Assembly: GCA_029558835.1 (NCBI GenBank) | Contig: JAKQDH010000034.1 | Span: 1-64,000, forward strand | Source of the DNA: Planctomycetota bacterium | Lineage (GTDB): Bacteria; Planctomycetota; Phycisphaerae; UBA1845 | Direction: 5' to 3' | DNA: 64,000 nucleotides | Part shown: piece after piece, positions 35,516-43,301 of the stretch | Layout of the letters: the number at the start of each line of letters is the position of its first letter | Numbering within the stretch: position 1 is the first letter of the stretch | The notes under the pieces: model-generated | Database searches by the model: none | Told to the model about the DNA's origin: nothing | Seen by the model: the letters and a program-made list of their open reading frames with translations, nothing else | Made by a program: the position numbers and the translations under genes

Positions 35516-36940
35516 TCAGGTGAACATCCGCAACTGGCTGCGTTCGAGGGCGAACTTGTCCACCGGCTCCTTCACGTCGATCGGGTATTGGCTGCTGAAG
35601 CAGCCCGTGCAGTACTTGCTGGGCGCCATCTGCACGCTGGCCAGCATCCCTTCCAGCGACAGGTAGTGCAACGAGTCCACTTCCAGGAAATCGCGGACTT
35701 CAGCAACCGTGCGTCCGAAGGCAATCAGCTTGTTCTGGTTCGGAAAGTCGATGCCGAAGAAGCACCCGTTCCGGATCGGCGGGCTGGCCACCCGCAGGTG
35801 AATCTCCGTGGCGCCCGCGTCACGCAGGGCGCCGATCTTGTTCCGCGTCGTGGTCCCGCGGACGACGGAGTCTTCCACCACGATCAGCCGCTGCCCTTTG
35901 ACCGCCTCCTTGATGACGCTGAGTTTCATCTTGACGGCCATGTCGCGCATGGACTGCGTGGGCATGATGAACGAGCGGCCCATGTAGTGGCTCGTCGTGA
36001 ACGCCCGCCCGAGTTGAATGCCGCTCTCCCGGGAGTACCCCATGGCCGCGCAGCGCGCGCAGGTGGGGATCGGAACCACCATGTCAGCCTCCACGGGTGC
36101 CTCCCGCGCCAGGCGCCGACCCATCTCCACACGCACCATGTGGACGTTCTCGCCGAAGACGACGCTGGACGGGTCGGCGAAGTAGATCTGCTCGAAGATA
36201 CAGGCACCCCCGCGTCCACCGGTCTCACCGCCGAAGTGCCGGCTGCTTAGGCCGGCGTCGGTGATCGTGACGATCTCACCCGGCTCGACGTCCCGGTCGT
36301 ATACGGCGTCGATCATGTCCAGAGCCTTGGTCTCCGAAGCCACCACGATGGCCCCACCGCGCGTGTGCCCCAGGCACAGAGGTCGGAACCCCAGCGGATC
36401 CCGCACCGCGATCATCCGATCCGAAAACAGCAGCAGCAGGCAGTACGCCCCCTGCAAGTGGTTCAGCACGTGCGCCAGCGGATCGGGCAGTTGCTGGTGC
36501 TTCGGCTCCGCCAAGAGGTGGATGATGACCTCCGTGTCGCTCGAAGTCTGGAAGATGTGCCCCCGACCCTCGTACTTGCCACGCAGGAGGGCGGCATTGA
36601 TCAGGTTGCCGTTGTGGGCGATGGCGATCTGCCCTCCGGCACAACTGAACAGTAGAGGTTGAGTATTTCCGTCGCAGGTCGAGCCAGTCGTCGAGTACCG
36701 CACGTGGCCGATGGCGACTCGGCCGCGAATCTGCTCCAGGTTGCGGCGGTCGAACACCTCGTTGACCAGACCCATACCGGCGTGGCGGAGCAAACCCTGG
36801 CCGTTGGTCGAGACGATCCCCGCGGATTCCTGGCCGCGATGTTGCAGCGCGTAGAGCCCGAGGTGCGCAAGAAAGACGGCCTCATCGTCCCCATAGATGC
36901 CGAACAGGCCGCAGTGATGTCGGACGGCTGGTTGCTGCAC
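35516..36940 (-). CDS. purF: Amidophosphoribosyltransferase
   Basis: The protein has 474 residues and catalyses the first committed step of purine synthesis, PRPP plus glutamine to phosphoribosylamine. A short propeptide (MQQPAVRHH) precedes the catalytic Cys10 of CGLFGIYGDDEA. LQHRGQESAGI, the PRPP loop VVEDSVVRGTT and the C-terminal KYCTGCFSSQYP are visible. The latter, with GACIFEQIYFADP, resembles the Fe-S cluster-carrying Bacillus-type enzymes. The loop IPTCARCAAMGYSRESG has Cys where VPDSGxxAA is usual, which is odd. The start is a GTG (36940) with a poor ribosome binding site. It is upstream of purM. Confidence 0.95.
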   Translation of the reverse strand: MQQPAVRHHCGLFGIYGDDEAVFLAHLGLYALQHRGQESAGIVSTNGQGLLRHAGMGLVNEVFDRRNLEQIRGRVAIGHVRYSTTGSTCDGNTQPLLFSCAGGQIAIAHNGNLINAALLRGKYEGRGHIFQTSSDTEVIIHLLAEPKHQQLPDPLAHVLNHLQGAYCLLLLFSDRMIAVRDPLGFRPLCLGHTRGGAIVVASETKALDMIDAVYDRDVEPGEIVTITDAGLSSRHFGGETGGRGGACIFEQIYFADPSSVVFGENVHMVRVEMGRRLAREAPVEADMVVPIPTCARCAAMGYSRESGIQLGRAFTTSHYMGRSFIMPTQSMRDMAVKMKLSVIKEAVKGQRLIVVEDSVVRGTTTRNKIGALRDAGATEIHLRVASPPIRNGCFFGIDFPNQNKLIAFGRTVAEVRDFLEVDSLHYLSLEGMLASVQMAPSKYCTGCFSSQYPIDVKEPVDKFALERSQLRMFT

Positions 36941-37107
36941 GGGTGGCGTGACGGTTCAGGCCGTCGCTGGGTTCTCTCAGGGGTATCTGGACGGACCGCC
37001 AACGAAGTCACGGGAGCGGGTCACGCGGCGGTTGCTCCCGCCTCCTGGTCCGTACACGGGTCCCTCTGAGTCTCTCTATGAAAGGGTAGCCGACGAAGTA
37101 GGCCGCG

Positions 37108-38127
37108 TCAACGCGGCACGGAGGCTGCGATGCGGGACGCCGGATACGGCGGTAGGGGGGCTCCGGTCCGTCGCAATGTGGCAGGGGTTGTCGCCAGCGC
37201 GAACACCTGTGCCACCAGTGCCACCGACAGCAGAGCCAGCACCGTGCCGGTCGGGTCGAGCCCGGCCCTCATACCGGCACCGCCGGGCCCATAGGCGGCC
37301 GCGAACGCCACCATCCCCACGATGGCGGCTGTTGTGCTCCAGGCGAAAGTGAAACGCAGGCGACCGAGCAGCACGCTTAGCGTCAGGGCGAGCAGCGCGT
37401 AACGTCCTAAGGTGGTCACGACGTTAAACCCCGCGGCGACCATCGAGCCGCGCCACAGCGACTCAAACGGCAGGACCGCGCGGAATGCCGCGTGCGTGCC
37501 GGCCGCCGGTCCGACGGCGTGGGTCGACGTGAAGGCCGGTGTCAGCAGCCCGATCGCAAACGCGACAAGCCAGCCCGCCAGTACGACTCCCAACGCCTCA
37601 TGCCGCCAGAGTCGTCCCGAGGGGCATGTGTGGCTCGCAGAGACAGCCCACCTCTGGAGGGGCCGGATGGCGTTGGCCGCGATGTCGAGAACGCCGCGAG
37701 CGAACGGGGCGAGGACGACCCCCAGCAGGCTGCCCGCCAGGTTCAGCACCACGTCCGTCCAGGACGACACCCGCAGCGGAATGGCGCCTTGGACGGTCTC
37801 GACCGCCACGCTGGTCAGGGCGGCGATGGTCACGGCCAAGACGCCGGTGAGGGCCCAATGCCGCCGGTGCGTCAGGCCGAGAGCTACAAGCAGACCCAGC
37901 GGCACATACGCGGCCACATTGGTGAGCACGTCCTCGAGCGTGGTAGGGGCCCAACGCAGGCCGGAGCCCGGCAGCAGGAGCCCTACGCCCAGCCGAGCCG
38001 TGTCAAACCTGAACGGCAACAGGGAACCGTAGGCCAGCGCGAGCGCGTAGGCCGCGCTCCACCAGGGTGAAACGCCATGGTCCACTGAACGGGGCGACGC
38101 TTCCAGCAACTCGGGCCGACGGGTCAT
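37108..38127 (-). CDS. VanZ-like family membrane protein
   Basis: The protein has 339 residues. The N-terminal part matches the VanZ-like domain: YGSLLPFRFD, an ED...N..AYVPLGLLVAL segment, then hydrophobic helices and LNLAGSLLGVVL. About eight hydrophobic segments follow in total, so it extends beyond the single domain. The ATG at 38127 has gaggggag just upstream. VanZ family members are membrane proteins linked to teicoplanin resistance in enterococci but mostly uncharacterised. It is divergent from the oxidoreductase. Confidence 0.8.
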   Translation of the reverse strand: MTRRPELLEASPRSVDHGVSPWWSAAYALALAYGSLLPFRFDTARLGVGLLLPGSGLRWAPTTLEDVLTNVAAYVPLGLLVALGLTHRRHWALTGVLAVTIAALTSVAVETVQGAIPLRVSSWTDVVLNLAGSLLGVVLAPFARGVLDIAANAIRPLQRWAVSASHTCPSGRLWRHEALGVVLAGWLVAFAIGLLTPAFTSTHAVGPAAGTHAAFRAVLPFESLWRGSMVAAGFNVVTTLGRYALLALTLSVLLGRLRFTFAWSTTAAIVGMVAFAAAYGPGGAGMRAGLDPTGTVLALLSVALVAQVFALATTPATLRRTGAPLPPYPASRIAASVPR

Positions 38128-38523
38128 AACTCCCCTCACCGATGGCGACTGCGCGCCGTTGGCTTACTCCCAGCAAGCCACGGTGTCCGCTGCGGCGTCC
38201 GGTGGCGGGGCGTCGCAGCGGGCGTCCGGCGGGGCTGACAGGCCGATAGTGTCGCCTTCGGCGCGGCCGTCGCAAGGCGGCGACGGGCGATCGCTGAGGC
38301 TGGTCGGCCGTTTGGAGCGGCGGGGCGGTCTGGAGGGAGGGGATGGGCTGTACCGGCCGGCATCACTCGGTCAACACTTGCCTGCCTGGATCGCGCCGGT
38401 GCGTTGCTCCGCATCGGGCCGGCAGGTACCCTGAAGCTCGGCGGAGCGGTCCGAGAAGATCGGCGGCGTCTGAGTCGGTGGGCAACTTGGACGGGCTCCA
38501 GCGGGAGCGGCAGGCGGGAAGTC
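38128..38523. other. Divergent intergenic region
   Basis: It should hold the promoters for the VanZ-like gene and the oxidoreductase. Very GC-rich; I see no clear hexamers, RNA gene or named repeat. Confidence 0.3.
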
Positions 38524-39549
38524 ATGAAAGCAGCGGTAATCCATCAGTTCGGCGGGCCCGAGGTGTTTTGCTACGAGGAGGTTCCGGAGCCGCAACCCGG
38601 ATCGGGGGAGGTTGTGGTGAAGGTGGCCGCCTGCGGCATTAACCGCTACGACCTGTACCTGCGGATGGGGGCCGTGTTCAAGGACCTCGCGTTTCCCCAC
38701 GTGTTGGGGGCGGACGTGGCCGGTGAGGTCGTCGCGATCGGTCCGCAGGTGTCCGGCTTCGAGGAAGGTGATGCCGTCATCATCTCGCCGGGCTACCCGG
38801 TCGACCCGGCGGACTGGAGCATCCGTCCAATGAATCGCGCCCCGAGCTTCGAGGTTACCGGGACGCACACGTGGGGCGGAAACGCCGAGTACGTGCGGAT
38901 GCCGGCCCGGTTTGTGCTGAAGGATGAGACGCACCTGCCGGCGCCGGAAGTGGCGGCCATGCCGTTGGTCTTGATGACGGCCGTGCACGCGGTCGAGACG
39001 CTCGGGCAGGTCGTGGAAGGCGCCCGCGTGCTCGTACAGGCCGGCGCCTCGGGCAGTGGGCACGCCTGCATCCAGGTGGCCCGTGTGCTCGGCGCGCGCG
39101 TGGCCACCACGGTGGGGTCGCCGGATAAGGTTGACCTCGTGCGGGCGGCGGGTGCCGAGCTGGTCATCAATCATCGCACGCAGGACTTCGCGGCCGAGGT
39201 GCTGGAGTGGACCGACGGCGTCGGTGTCGACGTCGTTGTCGACTGCGTGGGCGGCAGCGTGTTCGCGGGGAACCTCAAGGCACTGCGGGTGGGGGGTATC
39301 TTCGTCAACTTCGGCCTGGTGGGGGGGATCAAGGCGGAGCTGAACTTCCGCGAGTTGTTCTTCCGCCAGCTTCAGCTTCGCGGCTCGTTCATGGGCAGCA
39401 CGGAGGAGCTGAAGCGCGGGTTGCACTGGCTGGCGGAGGGTGCGGTGAAGGCGCACGTGGACCGCACCTACCCGCTGCGCGACGCGGCGGAGGCCCACCG
39501 GTACATTGAGTCGCGGGCGGTGAAGGGAAAGGTTGTGCTCATACCGTAG
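38524..39549 (+). CDS. Zinc-independent-looking quinone oxidoreductase (MDR superfamily)
   Basis: The protein has 341 residues of the medium-chain dehydrogenase/reductase family. The N-terminal MKAAVIHQFGGPEVFCYEEVPEP is typical, then VKVAACGINRYDLYLRMG, PHVLGADVAGEVVAIG and the Rossmann segment VLVQAGASGSGHACIQVARVLGA (NADP-binding). GTDAAGxxxxxG-type structural zinc Cys clusters are not seen, and the catalytic Cys is in ACGINRYD, so it may or may not bind zinc. It likely reduces quinones or enals with NADPH. The ATG at 38524 follows gggaag. It stands alone, with a repeat-rich region after it. Confidence 0.88.
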   Translation: MKAAVIHQFGGPEVFCYEEVPEPQPGSGEVVVKVAACGINRYDLYLRMGAVFKDLAFPHVLGADVAGEVVAIGPQVSGFEEGDAVIISPGYPVDPADWSIRPMNRAPSFEVTGTHTWGGNAEYVRMPARFVLKDETHLPAPEVAAMPLVLMTAVHAVETLGQVVEGARVLVQAGASGSGHACIQVARVLGARVATTVGSPDKVDLVRAAGAELVINHRTQDFAAEVLEWTDGVGVDVVVDCVGGSVFAGNLKALRVGGIFVNFGLVGGIKAELNFRELFFRQLQLRGSFMGSTEELKRGLHWLAEGAVKAHVDRTYPLRDAAEAHRYIESRAVKGKVVLIP

Positions 39550-39706
39550 ATACATGCCACGAAGGCAGAATGGAGTCATTATGGCGCTTTGTGGCACTTG
39601 GCGGGCATGACAAGGCGGTTGGGCTTGTCAGCCCATACTGATGGGGACTCCGATTTCTCGGGGCGGAAAGGGGGGGCGTGGCTGCGCTGCGCGACGCGTT
39701 CTGCCC

Positions 39707-39753
39707 GGCCCTGGAAGGGCCGAAGTCAGTAGCCGGGGGTGTCAACCCCCGGG
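39707..39753 (+). repeat. Dispersed repeat family C, copy 1
   Basis: Two hairpins joined: ggccctggaagggcc, then gaagtcagtagcc, then gggggtgtcaaccccc. Other copies are at 39829-39875 (inverted) and 40663-40708. Confidence 0.7.
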
Positions 39754-39828
39754 AAGCGGCCGGCCCCATTGCTCCCCCCCCGCCCCGGCGGGGGCGGCGG
39801 AGATACATAGAAAGCGCTGGACTGCGAT

Positions 39829-39875
39829 CCCCAGGGTTGACACCCTGGGCTAACGACTTCGACCCCTCTGGGGTC
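39829..39875 (-). repeat. Dispersed repeat family C, copy 2
   Basis: On the minus strand: gaccccagaggggtc, then gaagtcgttagcccaggg, then tgtcaaccctgggg. Same architecture as copies 1 and 3. Confidence 0.7.
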
Positions 39876-39944
39876 GGATCAGCGGCGTTGGATTGATGAA
39901 CGCTCTGCGGGGCTTTCTTTCTCCCTTCTGCATTCTGAATTCCT

Positions 39945-40472
39945 ATGTCTCTGCTTATCTATCGCTTCGACGATCTCAAGCGTTTCCCCCTGTTGGACGA
40001 CTGGACTACGGCGCGCGGCCTGGTCGAGCGACACATCGAGGACGATGCGTGGGGGAGGCTTCTGTGTCTGACATACGCAGCCTCGTTGGACGACCCCTCA
40101 GACGCGGTGCTGGCGTTGGCTCTGCCGGTCCGCGCGGTCAGCGGCGGCCCGGAGGAGCTACAGTTGGCCGTGCTGGGCGATGGGCACAAGTGGTGGTTCG
40201 AGTTGCAGGGATGGAATGCGGACGGCCAGTTGATGGACTGGTGTTGGGGAACCACGGCTTGCGCGGGACGGCAGACGTGCGCGGTCGCTGTGGACACGGG
40301 CACGGCGCGCCTCGTGGGCTCCGTGGTTACCGGTGCGCAATGCGTCACCGTGCCGTTGGAGTTCTATCGGCTGAACATACGGCCACCGGCGGGGGTGGGG
40401 AAGAGCAGGATTGGTCTACGCAGTTTGAGCGTTACCGGCAGCGCCTGGCCGGTGCCCGCCGGTGTTGCCTGA
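39945..40472 (+). CDS. Hypothetical protein with jelly-roll-like C-terminus
   Basis: The protein has 175 residues from the ATG at 39945, without a good ribosome binding site. The middle segments EELQLAVLGDGHKWWFELQGWNADGQL and VTVPLEFYRLNIRPPAG, followed by IGLRSLSVTG, resemble the tail of a carbohydrate-binding or galactose-binding-like beta-sandwich domain (LxVxGDGxGHxLxxxxxDxxGE pattern). No signal peptide. Either a small stand-alone binding protein or a detached piece. The gene lies between repeat clusters. Confidence 0.5.
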   Translation: MSLLIYRFDDLKRFPLLDDWTTARGLVERHIEDDAWGRLLCLTYAASLDDPSDAVLALALPVRAVSGGPEELQLAVLGDGHKWWFELQGWNADGQLMDWCWGTTACAGRQTCAVAVDTGTARLVGSVVTGAQCVTVPLEFYRLNIRPPAGVGKSRIGLRSLSVTGSAWPVPAGVA

Positions 40473-40563
40473 ACAGGGCCGCGCAGATGGGAAGCTGCGG
40501 GGGTGGTATGCCCAAGCCGAAGGCGCCGGCATGCTCTTGCAGCAGTCGCTCCGTGGGCGGACC

Positions 40564-40595
40564 GGCATGGCGGCGCTGCGCTTGGCCATGCCACC
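40564..40595 (+). repeat. Dispersed palindrome family D, copy 1
   Basis: GGCATGGCGGCGCTGCGC then TTGGCCATGCCACC, forming an imperfect hairpin. Copies 2-3 are at 42158-42189 and 42197-42228, copy 4 (degenerate) at about 42233-42268 and copy 5 at 44467-44497. Copies 2-5 lie inside pseudopilin genes. Confidence 0.75.
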
Positions 40596-40662
40596 CTCGC
40601 CTCGCTGTCGGTCCTTCCACCCTCGCCTCGCTGTCGGTTCTTCTACTGTGTGGCGATATCTG

Positions 40663-40708
40663 GACCCCGGAGGGGTCAAAGTCCGTAGCCCAGGGTGTCA
40701 ACCCTGGG
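40663..40708 (+). repeat. Dispersed repeat family C, copy 3
   Basis: gaccccggaggggtc, then aaagtccgtagcc, then cagggtgtcaaccctggg. Confidence 0.7.
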
Positions 40709-40812
40709 TCTCGGAGCCCGCTACCCCTTCCCCCTCTTCCCTTGTCCTCCTCCTTCCCTGTGGGACTGGCGCGCGCCGGCGTTCCGCGTGTGCGCGCGGA
40801 CGTTCGAGTGAT

Positions 40813-42333
40813 TCAATTGACCAACTGGATCCACGTCCCGGGCTGGATGGCGAGCGGTCGGTAAGCGGTTTCGAAGCCCGGCGGGGGGCTCTCTCGCAAC
40901 GTGGCGTCGTGCGTGACGGTGAGGGTACCGTTGACCTGGACGCGGTAATTGGAGATCAGTACTCCCTCGATGACAACGGTTGCGTTAAGAGTGCAGAGGC
41001 CGGTGGCATAGTAGATACCCGTCAGTTTGCTCGCATAGATGTCGGTCTTGTCGGTGTCGCTTGCCCCCTTGTAGGGTGTATGGGAGGGGTTGAGGTTGAG
41101 GTTGACGTGGCTTTCACTGAGTTGCGTCTCGTAGTCGAACTTGATGGGACCCTCGACGATCAGGGCCGGGTAGTTGGGCACCGCCGGTTCCCACAGAACT
41201 CCGTGCACGACCTTCGTGTCGCTGCCGGCGTTTCGCAGGACCAGCGTGCCCACGATCCGCATATCATGGATTTCGATGTTCTGCCCCTGGCAGTCAACGA
41301 GGTAGACTCCGTTGGCGTTGGTGACGCCGGTGTACGGATTGTACGCCGGGCTCAGTAGGGTCTGTTTGAACTTGTTGCCGCCCTCCAGCGTGGCGCGGGG
41401 GATCACAGTGGCCATGGCCGCATACGTAGTGAACAGCTTGGTCGTATCCGGCATCTCCTTGGCGGCCACGCCCGAAGTGCTGGTGCCGGTGATGGTGCCG
41501 TAGTTGTAGACGGTGCCCGCGGCTTCCACGTTCGCGCGCAGTACGTACCAGTTGATGACGTTGACGTCCGCGGAGACGGCGGCGTCGGCCGTCACCGTCC
41601 CGTAGTTGTAGATGCGTTCGCCGGCGTGGACGGCCGAGGCGAGGCAATCCATGCCCTTGGGGCCGTAGGGCTGGAGCTGCACGGCCAGGGCGTACCGGGC
41701 GTCGCGGACCTTGCCCAGACCACTGAGTACGACCGGGTCGCTGGCACTGTTGGCCAAGTCGCCGTCCAGCGGGTCAATCACCGAGAGCGTCAGGCTCCCG
41801 GTGCCCAGCGGGCGGTCGGTGAACCAGACGCCGTTGGTCGTGTGGATGCGCCAATCGGGGTCCGCGTCGATGAGGGCCAGGCCGATCTCGATGGCCGACT
41901 GGGCGTGCAGGCGGGCTTCGATGAAGTCGTTGCCGGCCGTCGCGGTCCGGCGTGCCACGCGCACGGCCGTGAGCGCCGCCAGCCCCACGACAGTCACCAT
42001 GAGCGCCGTGCCCATGACCATGACGTAGGCGCTACCGAGCCGGCGGGTAGACGCGTTCGCTGAAGCGACGTGCGCGGAAGAGAAACGCCCGGGTCGGTGT
42101 GCCCAAGCTGAGTGCGCTGGCGTGGTATCGGGGCAGGCGCATGTGGAGGGGGAGTCTGGCATGGCGGCGCTACGCTTGGCCATGCCACCCCGATCCGGCA
42201 TGGCGGCGCTGCGGTTGGCCATGCCACCCCGATCGGGCAGGGCGGCGGTGCGCTGGGGAATGGCACCCGGCGTTGGGTCCTGCGGTTGAGATTGCACGAG
42301 CCTGAGCATGGTGCACCTGTGCGTGCGGGTCAC
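40813..42333 (-). CDS. PilX/GspK-like minor pseudopilin
   Basis: The protein has 506 residues. The membrane segment RRLGSAYVMVMGTALMVTVVGLAAL (about 97-121; first 20 RRLGSAYVMVMGTALMVTVV) is the N-terminal helix of PilX/GspK-type proteins, followed by a large beta-rich domain with IYNYGTVTADAAVSADVNV-like parallel repeats. The start is the GTG at 42333, which overlaps the TGA of the previous gene by four bases; an ATG at 42309 is the alternative. The 95-residue leader is unusual: it contains two or three in-frame copies of palindrome family D, read as GGMANRSAAM and GGMAKRSAAM. It is last gene of the operon and likely sits at the pseudopilus tip. Confidence 0.75.
   Translation of the reverse strand: MTRTHRCTMLRLVQSQPQDPTPGAIPQRTAALPDRGGMANRSAAMPDRGGMAKRSAAMPDSPSTCACPDTTPAHSAWAHRPGRFSSAHVASANASTRRLGSAYVMVMGTALMVTVVGLAALTAVRVARRTATAGNDFIEARLHAQSAIEIGLALIDADPDWRIHTTNGVWFTDRPLGTGSLTLSVIDPLDGDLANSASDPVVLSGLGKVRDARYALAVQLQPYGPKGMDCLASAVHAGERIYNYGTVTADAAVSADVNVINWYVLRANVEAAGTVYNYGTITGTSTSGVAAKEMPDTTKLFTTYAAMATVIPRATLEGGNKFKQTLLSPAYNPYTGVTNANGVYLVDCQGQNIEIHDMRIVGTLVLRNAGSDTKVVHGVLWEPAVPNYPALIVEGPIKFDYETQLSESHVNLNLNPSHTPYKGASDTDKTDIYASKLTGIYYATGLCTLNATVVIEGVLISNYRVQVNGTLTVTHDATLRESPPPGFETAYRPLAIQPGTWIQLVN
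42158..42268 (-). repeat. Dispersed palindrome family D, copies 2-4, inside a pseudopilin leader
   Basis: Two near-identical copies (42158-42189 and 42197-42228) and a degenerate third (about 42233-42268) stand in tandem, separated by ccgatc. On the coding strand each reads GGMA(N/K)RSAAMP in frame with the PilX/GspK-like protein. Confidence 0.8.
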
Positions 42334-43301
42334 CGTCCTGTGAGGCCCTTGGCGAGCTTCAAGGTCGAACCCGTGACGGGGGTGAATACGGCTGCCGTCA
42401 GGTCGGTCATCAACGTCGGGCTACCGTTAAGCATGGTCACGGTCTGCGCCCCGCCTTTCAGGCTCTGCAACACGGCCAGCACGACGCCGTCGCGGCTTAC
42501 CGTGACCGTGATGCGTTTCACTCGGGAGTCCCCGATCGTGGTGGAAACGGGGTTGGCTGGCTGCACCCACCCGACCGCCACGTGGCGGCGCCACCGCTCG
42601 AAGCCGGTGAGGGGGTTGCCGCTCTTGTCCCGCGGCGGAGCGGATTGCCAGCCGTGGTAGTCGTCCACGTCGTCCCACAACGCCCGAGTACCGGTGCCGA
42701 CCTCGTCCGCCTCCAGGCCAAAGCTGCCCACGGGGAGGGACGGGTCCTCATACGCCTGCTGCAAGATCTCGGTCATCAGGTCCTGAGCCAGCAGAACGGC
42801 ACGACTGCGATCGCCAATGCGTTTGAGCCCCATCCGGGCGGCGCCGACGGTGTTCAGGACGGCCACCAACGCGACGCCGACAACCACCAGGGACACAGTG
42901 ACCTCGACCATCGTCAAGCCGCGCCGGCGGGTGCGGCGGTTCGTGCGGAAACGTCCTGCGCGTGGACCGCACGACAGTCTCGGCGAGTCTGGGTCCTGCC
43001 CCCGAAGGGGGCAAAGGTATGTCCCGACCGCAGTCGGGACGGGTGAAGTCCGGGCGCTTCGCCCGGACGGAACCCGTGGACAACGAACGAGAGGGGGAAT
43101 CCGCCCCAGCGGGGCGGAGGAATCGACGAGACCCGCTGGAGGTGGCGTTCCGCCGCCCCATCCGGGGCGGGGCAACGGTAGTACGGAGGTCACCACGGGT
43201 TCCGTTCGCCTGCGGCGAACTCCACCCGTGGCTACACTCCGCGGCCCCGCCGGGGCCGAAAGCGCGGCGCGTCGATGCCAGCGGGCCTTGGCGCTGATCA
43301 T
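42330..43301 (-). CDS. PilV/GspI-like minor pseudopilin with repeat-filled leader
   Basis: The protein has 323 residues. RRRGLTMVEVTVSLVVVGVA (about 126-145) is the prepilin N-terminus (Gly before Leu, Glu at +5), then a 180-residue domain with ARMGLKRIGDRSRAVLLAQD. The ATG at 43301 overlaps the previous gene's stop (ATGA), so the first 125 residues should be translated. They correspond to seven GC hairpins in 43000-43258 and contain no other Met. Internal GTG codons within the hairpins are possible starts. Otherwise the leader is far longer than any usual prepilin leader (6-30 residues). Confidence 0.75.
   Translation of the reverse strand: MISAKARWHRRAALSAPAGPRSVATGGVRRRRTEPVVTSVLPLPRPGWGGGTPPPAGLVDSSAPLGRIPPLVRCPRVPSGRSARTSPVPTAVGTYLCPLRGQDPDSPRLSCGPRAGRFRTNRRTRRRGLTMVEVTVSLVVVGVALVAVLNTVGAARMGLKRIGDRSRAVLLAQDLMTEILQQAYEDPSLPVGSFGLEADEVGTGTRALWDDVDDYHGWQSAPPRDKSGNPLTGFERWRRHVAVGWVQPANPVSTTIGDSRVKRITVTVSRDGVVLAVLQSLKGGAQTVTMLNGSPTLMTDLTAAVFTPVTGSTLKLAKGLTGR
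42997..43258. repeat. Cluster of seven GC hairpins
   Basis: Perfect or near-perfect inverted repeats: 42997-43013, 43021-43040 (gtcccgac/gtcgggac), 43049-43067 (tccgggcg/cgcccgga), 43100-43118, 43155-43170, 43194-43229 (cacgggttccgttcgcc with its complement) and 43240-43258. They lie within the predicted leader of the PilV/GspI-like gene. The cacgggt...acccgtg unit resembles planctomycete intergenic repeats I recall. Confidence 0.8.

Larger units (their letters stand above)
39550..39944. other. Repeat-rich intergenic region
   Basis: No gene supported. It holds two inverted copies of repeat family C (39707-39753 and 39829-39875) and the ttctgcattctgaattcc motif at about 39927-39944, a relative of the inverted repeat at 60133-60180. 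Confidence 0.6.
40473..40812. other. Repeat-rich intergenic region
   Basis: No gene supported. It contains family D copy 1 (40564-40595), a short direct repeat accctcgcctcgctgtcggt/ttc at about 40592-40640 and family C copy 3 (40663-40708). Confidence 0.6.

Noticed and set aside
42160-42260. Tandem repeats as a CRISPR or minisatellite
   Set aside because: The units are palindromes also found singly elsewhere in the window, so they are dispersed elements.
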